In this document: positions 1 through 6,276 of the stretch, piece by piece
Numbering within the stretch: position 1 is the first letter of the stretch
Layout of the letters: every line of letters starts with the position of its first letter
Assembly: GCA_964388055.1 (NCBI GenBank)
Contig: CAYLXU010000040.1
Coordinates: forward strand, 1 to 8,138
Reading direction: 5' to 3'
Source: CAYLXU01 sp964388055
GTDB lineage: Bacteria > Patescibacteriota > Minisyncoccia > UBA6257 > JACRHW01
DNA: 8,138 nt
Notes under the pieces: model-generated
Database searches by the model: none
Told to the model about the DNA's origin: nothing
The model's input: the letters and a program-made list of their open reading frames with translations, nothing else
Translations under genes and position numbers: made by a program

Positions 1-2
1 AG

Positions 3-341
3 GATGACCCACGCCTTACGCGCGTGGGGAAGGTTTTGCGAAAATTTCGCATTGATGAATTCCCTCAGCTTGTAAACGTGCTTAAAGGAGAGTTAACACT
101 TGTGGGGCCTAGGGCGCACGAACCGGAGGAGGTGGAACAATATCCATCGGAATATCGACACGTGGTGTTTGCCAAAGCGGGAGTTACGGGACTTTCCCAG
201 GTAAGCGGCGCCTCTGCCCTCCCGTTTCTCAAGGAGCTTGAGCTAGATAGCGGTTATTTAGCAAACCAGTCTTTTGCGGGGGATATACGCATCATAGGAA
301 AAACTGTAAAAATAATTTTTACCGACCCTAATGCGGTATAG
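3..341 (+). CDS. Sugar transferase (polyprenyl-phosphate phosphoglycosyl transferase), 3' part only
   Basis: This is the C-terminal 112 codons of a bacterial sugar transferase (PF02397; WcaJ/ExoY/PglC type). The frame is open to the left edge, so the GTG at 24 is internal, not the start. Family enzymes transfer a sugar phosphate from a nucleotide sugar to undecaprenyl phosphate on the inner membrane face, starting a lipid-linked glycan. Visible motifs are DDPRLTRVGKVLRK at the left edge, then IDEFPQL, whose Asp-Glu (codons at 54-59) matches the catalytic dyad known from PglC. After these come NVLKGELTLVGPR, KAGVTGLSQVSG and the terminal LELDSGYL...DIRIIGKTV. The N-terminal membrane segment expected for the family lies outside the window. 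The gene ends with TAG 12 bases before the next gene, which suggests an operon. The sugar specificity cannot be read from this part. Confidence 0.93.
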   Translation, partial: DDPRLTRVGKVLRKFRIDEFPQLVNVLKGELTLVGPRAHEPEEVEQYPSEYRHVVFAKAGVTGLSQVSGASALPFLKELELDSGYLANQSFAGDIRIIGKTVKIIFTDPNAV

Positions 342-345
342 GGGA
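340..345 (+). promoter_or_regulatory. Ribosome binding site of the first glycosyltransferase
   Basis: AGGGGA lies 8 bases before the ATG at 354 and overlaps the TAG stop of the sugar transferase. It is the clearest Shine-Dalgarno-like site in the window and supports the ATG at 354. The overlap with the upstream stop fits translational coupling in one transcript. Confidence 0.5.
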
Positions 346-353
346 TTCGCCAT

Positions 354-1448
354 ATGAAAGTCGCCATACTTCATGATTATCTAAATCAGTTGGGAGGGGC
401 GGAACGCGTGTTGGAGGAGTTTCTTGCGTTATTTCCCGATGCGCCCATTTTTACTCTTTTTTATGATGAGACGCGTACGCAAAAAAAGTTTTCCCACAGG
501 ACTATATACACCTCTTTTCTTCAACACATTCCTTTTGTAATAGGTCACCATCGTTATGCGATCCCACTTATGCCATTTGCGTCAGATCGGCTAGTGGTGC
601 GCGATTTCGACCTTGTGATATCAAGCTCGAGCGGGTACGCAAAAGGGTTTGCGGTTGATCCAACCATTCGCCACATAAATTATTGCTACACACCCCTCCG
701 ATATGCGTGGGAGGAATATTATCTCGATACACACAAGACGTATTCTTGGATGAAGCAGGCGCTTTCTCCGACTCTTACATCTTTAAAAGCGTGGGACATG
801 CGCGCATCCGCACGACCGCATGAAATGTATACGATATCAAACTATATCGCAGGGAAGATAGAGAGGTATTATGGCAAAACTGTCCCTGTGTTGTATCCAC
901 CTGCGCGTACCGATTTTTTCCGCCCCACGGCTCAAAAAGAGGATTTTTACCTTGCCGCAGGTAGGATGTTGCATTATAAACGTTTTGATCTTGTGATAGA
1001 GGCATTTAATCGGCTAGGTAAGCCTTTAAAAGTGATCGGCTCAGGGCCTGAATATAAAAATTTGAAGGCGATGGCAGGCCAGACAATAGAGTTTCTCGGA
1101 AATGTCTCGGATGAGACGTTGCGGGATTATTACTCTATGAGTCGGGCCCTTATTTTCCCTCAAAAGGAGGATTTTGGTCTTGTTGCCGTTGAGGCGCTCA
1201 GTTGCGGAACCCCCGTAATTGCGTTTCGAGAAGGAGGAGGACCACAGGAGATAATTACTGAAGGGGAAAACGGCCTATTTTTTGATGAACAGAGTGTGGA
1301 ATCTCTTGTTGCTGCCGTACGATCCTTTGAGACCAATTCTTTTAGCCCTGAGGCATGCAGAGGCTCTGCGGCGAGGTTTTCTCCAGAGGAATTTCGGAAC
1401 GGCATTCTTGGCATTATTAATAAGGTGCCGCAAAAACTGTCATCCTGA
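354..1448 (+). CDS. GT4 glycosyltransferase, WbaZ-like
   Basis: This is a 364-residue cytoplasmic GT-B glycosyltransferase of family GT4. The N-terminus MKVAILHDYLNQLGGAERVL followed by LFPDAPIFTLFYD is characteristic of the WbaZ-like subgroup (O-antigen mannosyltransferase relatives). The acceptor-side half (about 1-190) includes CYTPLRYAWEEYYLD. The donor-side half starts near 198 with AAGRMLHYKRFD, whose R204 and K209 match the usual GT4 phosphate-binding pair. It continues with VIGSGP (228-232) and the EX7E motif EDFGLVAVE (E272 to E280). It probably adds a sugar, perhaps mannose, to the lipid-linked primer made by the upstream enzyme; the donor is not determinable. The start has a good ribosome site. 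The last codons (Leu-Ser-Ser-stop) lie in the palindromic repeat at 1439, so the natural C-terminus may have been trimmed or replaced, although the catalytic core is complete. Confidence 0.93.
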   Translation: MKVAILHDYLNQLGGAERVLEEFLALFPDAPIFTLFYDETRTQKKFSHRTIYTSFLQHIPFVIGHHRYAIPLMPFASDRLVVRDFDLVISSSSGYAKGFAVDPTIRHINYCYTPLRYAWEEYYLDTHKTYSWMKQALSPTLTSLKAWDMRASARPHEMYTISNYIAGKIERYYGKTVPVLYPPARTDFFRPTAQKEDFYLAAGRMLHYKRFDLVIEAFNRLGKPLKVIGSGPEYKNLKAMAGQTIEFLGNVSDETLRDYYSMSRALIFPQKEDFGLVAVEALSCGTPVIAFREGGGPQEIITEGENGLFFDEQSVESLVAAVRSFETNSFSPEACRGSAARFSPEEFRNGILGIINKVPQKLSS

Positions 1449-1524
1449 GGCAGTAAGCCGAAGGATCGCTCTAAGAGCTCACAATGGAGATTCCTCGTCT
1501 GATGAACATCAAACTCGGAATGAC
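1439..1524. repeat. Palindromic REP/BIME-like element (two inverted hairpin units)
   Basis: The 86-nt element begins GTCATCCTGAG and ends CTCGGAATGAC, imperfect terminal inverted repeats matching at 9 of 11 positions. Each half is its own hairpin. In the first, ATCCT (1442-1446) pairs with AGGAT (1462-1466). Inside that stem is a GA opposite GA (1447-1448, 1460-1461), then GGC/GCC closing the loop AGTAA. In the second, ATTCC (1490-1494) pairs with GGAAT (1517-1521), with an inner TGAT-GAAC-ATCA hairpin at 1500-1511. Reverse-complemented, the second half shows the same order, ATTCC-GA...GA-GGAAT, so the element is two head-to-head copies of one unit. A short GCTCT-A-AGAGC palindrome sits between them (1468-1478). 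The architecture resembles REP pairs (BIMEs), and the GTCATCCTGAG...GAAGGATC core resembles short dispersed repeats seen in varied bacterial genomes. No other copy is present in this window, so dispersal is inferred. Confidence 0.75.
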
Positions 1525-1539
1525 CAAAAAAACATTTTT

Positions 1540-1587
1540 CATTTTATATTGTCATTTTACATTTTGAGATTTGCATTTTAAATTTTG
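1540..1587 (+). repeat. T-rich degenerate tandem units before the second glycosyltransferase
   Basis: Three related units follow each other: CATTTTATATTG (1540-1551), CATTTTACATTTTG (1553-1566) and CATTTTAAATTTTG (1574-1587). The last two differ at one of 14 positions and are separated by AGATTTG, itself like a partial unit. The stretch is almost free of C and G apart from the unit boundaries. It fills the space between the palindromic element and the ATG at 1594, and leaves no room for a purine-rich ribosome site. Together with the element it accounts for nearly all of the 1449-1593 spacer. Confidence 0.6.
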
Positions 1588-1593
1588 TATTGT

Positions 1594-2715
1594 ATGCGCA
1601 TTGGTTTTGATTTAAGAGTATTGTCGACGGGTAGGATTACAGGAATTGAAGAATATACGCTTCAACTCGCCAAACATCTCGTCGCGAATGATAGGGACAA
1701 TACCTACGCTTTTTACTATAATTCGTTTTCTTCTCCACTTGATCCTTTCTTCTCGGACAAAGACGTGTATTATAACCAAAGTCCGAACAAGTTCCTCGAT
1801 CTTTCTTTAAAGCTTTTTTCTCGTCCGTATCTCGATGTGCTTACAAAAAGCGAGCTTTTTTTCAGCCCCCATTGTTTACTTACCCCATTGCAACAAGCCG
1901 AACGCGTATTAACTGTTCACGACCTTTCATTTGTAAGGTTTCCTGAGTTTTTTTCAGCCAGGCATCATTTTTGGCTGCGTTGGATGGATATTAAAAAACA
2001 AATCAAAAACGCGGATAGGATTGTCGTTCCTTCGAACTGCACCAAATATGATCTCGTTGATTTGTTTAATGTTCCAGAAGAAAAGATACGAAGGATTTAT
2101 CACGGGGTGGACTCGTTTTTTTCAAAACGCTTTGAAGAAGATGAACTTAGACAATTTAGAAAGGAACATCAGCTTCCGGAAAAATTTATCCTTTACTTGG
2201 GCACAATAGAGCCAAGAAAAAATATCACTAATCTTATTCGTGCAGTGGAACTGGTTCTTGATGAATATAGAGACGTACATCTCGTGATTGCGGGAAATTT
2301 GGGGTGGTTATTTAAAAAATCTCTTCGCGCGATAGGCGAATCGAGGCATCGAGATCGGATACTCTTGAAACAGGGACTTTTGTCAAAAGATCGTCCCAAG
2401 CTATACCAGTCGGCTCAGGCTTTTGTGTACCCAAGCTTTTTTGAGGGGTTTGGGCTTCAGCCCATAGAGGCACAAATGTCTCACGTGCCGGTTGTCGCTT
2501 CGAACCGATCTTCTCTCCCCGAGATATTAGGAGACTCGGCGATCCTCATAGATCCCTATAACATATTAGACCTTGCCGAGGCGCTCAAAATTGTACTTAC
2601 AGAAGAAAAAACAAGAGCAAGGCTAATTAGGAAGGGGAAAGAAAATGCGGTACAATTTAGTTGGGATCTTGCAGCGGAACAATATCTTGATCTTTTTTCT
2701 TCACGAGCTCGGTAA
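1594..2715 (+). CDS. GT4 glycosyltransferase, MtfB/WbpX-like mannosyltransferase group
   Basis: This 373-residue GT-B enzyme of family GT4 most resembles the group containing the mannosyltransferases MtfB and WbpX. I chose the ATG at 1594 because MRIGFDLRVL...GIEEYTLQLAKHL is the typical N-terminus; an in-frame TTG at 1585 adds three residues and lies in the repeat. Motifs in order are LTVHDLSFVRFPEFF (106-120) and VPSNCTKYDL (145-154). These are followed by the donor-domain LYLGTIEPRKN (R208, K209), VIAGNLGW (231-238) and the EX7E motif EGFGLQPIE (E284 to E292). It presumably adds a second sugar during assembly of the lipid-linked glycan at the cytoplasmic face. No Shine-Dalgarno sequence precedes it, unlike the first glycosyltransferase. 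It is separated from the upstream genes by the repeat region, so its expression may be partly independent. The sugar is not determinable from sequence alone. Confidence 0.93.
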   Translation: MRIGFDLRVLSTGRITGIEEYTLQLAKHLVANDRDNTYAFYYNSFSSPLDPFFSDKDVYYNQSPNKFLDLSLKLFSRPYLDVLTKSELFFSPHCLLTPLQQAERVLTVHDLSFVRFPEFFSARHHFWLRWMDIKKQIKNADRIVVPSNCTKYDLVDLFNVPEEKIRRIYHGVDSFFSKRFEEDELRQFRKEHQLPEKFILYLGTIEPRKNITNLIRAVELVLDEYRDVHLVIAGNLGWLFKKSLRAIGESRHRDRILLKQGLLSKDRPKLYQSAQAFVYPSFFEGFGLQPIEAQMSHVPVVASNRSSLPEILGDSAILIDPYNILDLAEALKIVLTEEKTRARLIRKGKENAVQFSWDLAAEQYLDLFSSRAR

Positions 2716-2762
2716 AAATCACGATCTCCTCCGTTATTTTAAATTTCGGGAAATTAGTTTTT

Positions 2763-4943
2763 GTGGCGCGAAAAAGTTTTATTCTTAAACTTCTTTTTGA
2801 CGTGAAACCCATGAAAGATGGGTTTTTGGATTTTGTCCACATAAGAAACAGCACGCCCTCTATTAACTTAGCTCCTGTACAGAAACGAGAGTTTAAGGTT
2901 TCTTGCGGGCGCGTGGAGGCCCGCGATCTTCATCCCAAAAAACGTGGAGAAGGAACTTTTTTTAATGAGTTTAGATACGCAGGAGTAAGGGAAAGAAAGA
3001 TATATGTTAACAAAAAACGTTTTCCACTAAAAAACTTTTTGAGGCCCCTGGCAATCGGTGTGGTGTGTTTGCTTGTAATATATGGGGGGCTCATGAAGTT
3101 TTTATTGTTTGATAAATACGGAGAATTGCAAACCCTGGGCAAGGAGGTATACCAAAACTTAAGTTTGGGTGTTGCAAGTTTTAAAAATTTTGACTTTGAT
3201 GCGGGAAGTCGGCAAATCAAAACTGCCGAGGTCGCGCTTGTGGCGCTTGAGAAGGCCGTAGGACAAGCATCGTTTTTAGAGGCATTTTATTCTCCGCCTT
3301 TTATCTTTATTAGAAATCTTCGTTCAATGGTGGAAACATCAGTTGCTCTCGCAGACGACATAAGCAGTTTTACCGATCGTGGTATATCGGATTTGTTTGG
3401 AAAGGGAATAGACATGAAAACTGTACGAGACATGAATAAAAAGGTGGAAAAGATAGCGCATACGACCCCAAAAATTATGGGGAATATAGGGAACTTGGCA
3501 TTTTTCCCTGGCATGGCTCAGCTCTCTTCTTCTTTAAGGAGTGAATATTTTGCGATTCAAAACGAGTTGCAGGATAGCGATGCGCACTTAGAAGATCTTA
3601 TAACTGCTTTGGGGGGGGACGATGATTCTAAGCACTATCTTGTTGTGTTCCAAAATCCTTCTGAAATTCGAGCGACAGGAGGTTTTTGGGGAAGTTATAT
3701 GCTGCTTGAAATAAAACAAGGCAAGGTGATTTCCATGGACATTCGGAATATCTACGACTTAGACGGCCAACTCCTTGAAAAGATAGCTCCACCAAAACAA
3801 TTATTGAGCATAACCCCGCAGTGGGGCACGCGAGACGCAAACTGGTTTTTTGATTTTATGAGTTCGGCAAAAAAGGGGGTGGAGTTTTTTGAAAAATCGC
3901 GCCTTATCTCTGAGAAAAATATTAAGGTTGATGCCGTATTTGCGATAAATACAAAAGTTGTTGAAGAATTACTTGAAAAAATCGGCGCTGTTCGTATTCC
4001 GGAATATAACATAGATATCACAAGCGAGAATTTTGTAAAAGAAATACAATACGCGATTGAGTATGGATCAGACAGGAAGGAGTTTGGCGATCCAAAACGG
4101 ATTCTTAAAGTTTTTGTCCCGCTTTTCCTGGAGCGCATTTCCACTCTTGAGGATAAAAAGGAAATCATATCGATTGTAAAAAGAATGCTCGAGGAAAAAG
4201 AGGTTCAAGTAGCAATTTTTAATCAAAAACTTCAAAATGCTGCTGCCGCATTGCGTGGCGCTGGGTATGATGGGCATATTATAGAAACAAACGCCTTAGA
4301 GGATTATCTCGCTTTCGTAAACTCTAACGTTGCCGGAGGGAAAAGCGACTACGTAGTATCACAGAACATAAAGGCTAATATTATGATCAAGGATGATGGA
4401 TATGTACATCATCAAATTATCGTAACAAGAAAACATAATGGAGAAGGAGCGGATCTTGGCCTGTGGCAAAGCCAAAACAAAAATTATTTTAGATTATACG
4501 TACCCACCAGCGCACAATTAAGCTACGCAACGGGGGCAACGTCGCGTGAATATCGAAACAAAGAAAAGGGGGTTTTAGATGATCCAATTATTTCTGAAAT
4601 TGAGTCAGGCGTAAAAACTATAAAAAGCGGATCAAAGCTTGAAACATATATCATGGAAGGAAAGAGGGTTTTTGCGGGCTGGTTTAATATATTGGCTGGT
4701 TCGCAAAAACAGCTTGTATTTCAGTATAAGACAAAGTTTTTGGAGATATATGAATATCCTTCGGAAGGAGCAGAATACCGGTTTATTTTTCAGAAACAGT
4801 CTGGAGTAAACGGGAGTATAGACGTATCTGTCCAGGCCCCCGATGGCTACATCTTTAAGGAAAATTCAAAAAAAATATATACTACCCACTTTGAAAAAGA
4901 TCCTAGGGTATTGGAAATACAATTAACAATTATTCCAGAATAG
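2763..4943 (+). CDS. DUF4012 domain-containing single-pass membrane protein
   Basis: This 726-residue protein carries a DUF4012 domain, an uncharacterised family often found in surface-polysaccharide loci. Residues 1-93 form a basic, probably cytoplasmic tail. One membrane helix follows at about 95-115, preceded by KKRFPLKNFLRP, which predicts N-inside topology and about 610 residues outside. The family core is seen in FQNPSEIRATGGFWGSYMLL (296-315), then RDANWFFDF (357-365) and KVDAVFAIN (388-396). A C-terminal part starts near SNVAGGKSDYVVSQNI (521-536) and looks beta-rich. I recognise no catalytic signature. The GTG at 2763 is supported only by GGGAAA nine bases upstream; the ATG at 2811 (Met17) is an alternative and leaves all domains intact. 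The gene ends four bases before the flippase gene, suggesting joint production. It carries a run of eight G at 3611. A role in glycan export, attachment or modification outside the membrane is inference from context. Confidence 0.9.
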   Translation: MARKSFILKLLFDVKPMKDGFLDFVHIRNSTPSINLAPVQKREFKVSCGRVEARDLHPKKRGEGTFFNEFRYAGVRERKIYVNKKRFPLKNFLRPLAIGVVCLLVIYGGLMKFLLFDKYGELQTLGKEVYQNLSLGVASFKNFDFDAGSRQIKTAEVALVALEKAVGQASFLEAFYSPPFIFIRNLRSMVETSVALADDISSFTDRGISDLFGKGIDMKTVRDMNKKVEKIAHTTPKIMGNIGNLAFFPGMAQLSSSLRSEYFAIQNELQDSDAHLEDLITALGGDDDSKHYLVVFQNPSEIRATGGFWGSYMLLEIKQGKVISMDIRNIYDLDGQLLEKIAPPKQLLSITPQWGTRDANWFFDFMSSAKKGVEFFEKSRLISEKNIKVDAVFAINTKVVEELLEKIGAVRIPEYNIDITSENFVKEIQYAIEYGSDRKEFGDPKRILKVFVPLFLERISTLEDKKEIISIVKRMLEEKEVQVAIFNQKLQNAAAALRGAGYDGHIIETNALEDYLAFVNSNVAGGKSDYVVSQNIKANIMIKDDGYVHHQIIVTRKHNGEGADLGLWQSQNKNYFRLYVPTSAQLSYATGATSREYRNKEKGVLDDPIISEIESGVKTIKSGSKLETYIMEGKRVFAGWFNILAGSQKQLVFQYKTKFLEIYEYPSEGAEYRFIFQKQSGVNGSIDVSVQAPDGYIFKENSKKIYTTHFEKDPRVLEIQLTIIPE
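3611..3618 (+). repeat. G8 homopolymer inside the DUF4012 gene
   Basis: Eight consecutive G encode the end of Leu283, Gly284, Gly285 and the first base of Asp286, just before the conserved DUF4012 core. One extra G would give an immediate TGA (GGA CGA TGA). One fewer would shift into a frame that stops after about 33 codons. The tract is the longest G run noticed in the window. Whether its length varies cannot be seen from one sequence. Confidence 0.8.
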
Positions 4944-4947
4944 TAAC

Positions 4948-6276
4948 GTGGCAAATAGCATTTTAAGGTTTTTTCATTTTCGCACAGACAACATTCGTCT
5001 TTCCGCTTCTTTGTTGGTTTTGGGTACACTTATAAACGGCATTCTTTCTATCGTGAGGAATTCTCTCCTCGCGGGGCGTTTTGGGGTTTCTCCTGAACTA
5101 GACGCCTATTTTGCCGCATTTCGCATTCCGGATCTTATTTTCCTTTTGATTCTTACAGGTGGACTCTCAGCTGCGTTTGTGCCACTTTTTTCAAAACACC
5201 TTGCTGAATCAAAAGAAAAGGCATGGGAATTTACATCAAAAGTAATAAATGGCTATCTTTTTTTAGGTCTCATTGTAGGAATTATTTTATTCTTGTGGAT
5301 GCCCTTTTTTATGAAATTACTTGTCCCCGGTTTTTCTGAGGAAAAGTTACGCCTTACGGTTTACTTATCTCGTTTTTTGCTTTTACAGCCGCTTATGTTG
5401 GGCGTATCAAGTGTTGTATCTGGCGCGCTGCACAGTTTGAATAAGTTTTTTGTAACTGTTTTTGCCCCCATTCTTTATAACGTAGGGATTATAGTAGGAA
5501 TTGTATTCTTTTCCTCACAATGGGGAATTCTTGGCGTCGTGTTCGGGGTGTTGGTGGGGGCGTGTATGCACTTGCTTCTTCAGGCAAGGGTATTTTTAGG
5601 GTCTGGTTTTCGTTACTCTCTACGCTTACTTTCCGTAGGGGAAATAGTAGATATCGTTCGAATCACCCTTCCTCGTGTAGTCAATATCGCGTTTATTCAA
5701 GTTAATATTCTTGTTACCCTGAATTTGCTCTCCCATCTTTTTGAGGGGGCGGTGTCAATTTTTAATTTTGCATTTGATATCTATAACTACCCCATTACCA
5801 TATTTGTTGTTTCTCTCATAACGGCGAGCTATCCATCTCTCGCAAAACTTTTTTATACCTCAAAAGGAGAGTTCAAGACACTTTTTTTTAAAACACTGAG
5901 GAGCGTCTTGTTGCTTTCTGTGGCGATCTTTTTTGTGTTTGCTTTTTGGAGCGATACCATTGTAAGATATTTGTTGCAATACGGTTCTTTAAAAGCTCAG
6001 TCTGCCACAGAAATCGGAGCGCTACTTTTTTACTTAAACTTCGGAATAGTGGCGAGCGCCCTGCTTCCTTTCCTTGTTCGGATTTCTTTTATTTTAGAAA
6101 GTACCATTATTCCACTACTCACAAGCTTATTAAATACGGGTTTGTATATAGTACTTGCGCCGTTTCTTTTAGAGCACTATGGCATTCGCGGAGTCGGGAT
6201 TGCTTTTTCTTTAGCGCTTTGGTGCGATGTTGGTATTCTAAGCTGGATAATTATTCGTCGTGTTAAACATCTATGA
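4948..6276 (+). CDS. MurJ/MviN-family lipid-linked glycan flippase (12 helices)
   Basis: This 442-residue polytopic protein belongs to the MurJ (MviN) branch of the MOP exporter superfamily, which moves lipid-linked sugars across the inner membrane. The family signature is RNSLLAGRFG (37-46), then LDAYFAAFRIPDL (51-63) and GGLSAAFVPLFSKHL (71-85). I count twelve hydrophobic helices: about 17-42, 60-81, 99-127, 136-164, 168-188, 192-214, 234-261, 268-298, 316-342, 353-383, 387-408 and 412-438. E. coli MurJ has fourteen and about 510 residues, so the last two are absent. By eye alignment, E. coli R24 and D39 are kept (R37, D52), but R18, R52, R270 and E273 align with G31, F65, D277 and N280. 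It may be the cell's lipid II flippase in a divergent CPR form, or a flippase for the glycan made by this cluster. The GTG start lacks a ribosome site and probably depends on coupling to the DUF4012 gene four bases upstream. Confidence 0.88.
   Translation: MANSILRFFHFRTDNIRLSASLLVLGTLINGILSIVRNSLLAGRFGVSPELDAYFAAFRIPDLIFLLILTGGLSAAFVPLFSKHLAESKEKAWEFTSKVINGYLFLGLIVGIILFLWMPFFMKLLVPGFSEEKLRLTVYLSRFLLLQPLMLGVSSVVSGALHSLNKFFVTVFAPILYNVGIIVGIVFFSSQWGILGVVFGVLVGACMHLLLQARVFLGSGFRYSLRLLSVGEIVDIVRITLPRVVNIAFIQVNILVTLNLLSHLFEGAVSIFNFAFDIYNYPITIFVVSLITASYPSLAKLFYTSKGEFKTLFFKTLRSVLLLSVAIFFVFAFWSDTIVRYLLQYGSLKAQSATEIGALLFYLNFGIVASALLPFLVRISFILESTIIPLLTSLLNTGLYIVLAPFLLEHYGIRGVGIAFSLALWCDVGILSWIIIRRVKHL

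Noticed and set aside
24..341. GTG at 24 as the real start of a small 105-residue protein
   Set aside because: The same frame is open to the left edge and encodes the conserved DDPRLTR part of the sugar transferase, so the GTG is an internal valine.
1468..1480. GCTCTAAGAGCTC as an operator
   Set aside because: It is in the middle of the palindromic element, and its short symmetry is explained by that structure; no regulator gene is near.
1439..1524. The palindromic element as a Rho-independent terminator
   Set aside because: The stems are interrupted by mismatches and the T-rich tract starts after an A-rich stretch, not directly at the hairpin. The element shape and paired layout fit a REP-like repeat better, though some effect on transcription is possible.
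1282..1581. Plus-strand 99-codon open frame across the end of the first glycosyltransferase and the repeat
   Set aside because: It overlaps a strongly supported gene in another frame, runs through the palindromic and T-rich repeats, and has no recognisable domain.
2742..2755. AATTTC-GG-GAAATT inverted repeat followed by a T-rich run, as a terminator between the second glycosyltransferase and the DUF4012 gene
   Set aside because: The stem is short and AT-rich, the loop would be only 2-4 bases, and the T run is broken. The 47-base spacing and gene order fit a continuing transcript.
3752..4168. Minus-strand 138-codon open frame inside the DUF4012 gene
   Set aside because: It lies fully antisense to a conserved coding region, has no family features and is Ser/Phe-rich as expected for a shadow frame.
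5882..5889. T8 run followed by AAAA in the flippase gene as a programmed frameshift site
   Set aside because: The zero frame continues with well-conserved membrane helices on both sides, and no alternative frame product of interest follows.
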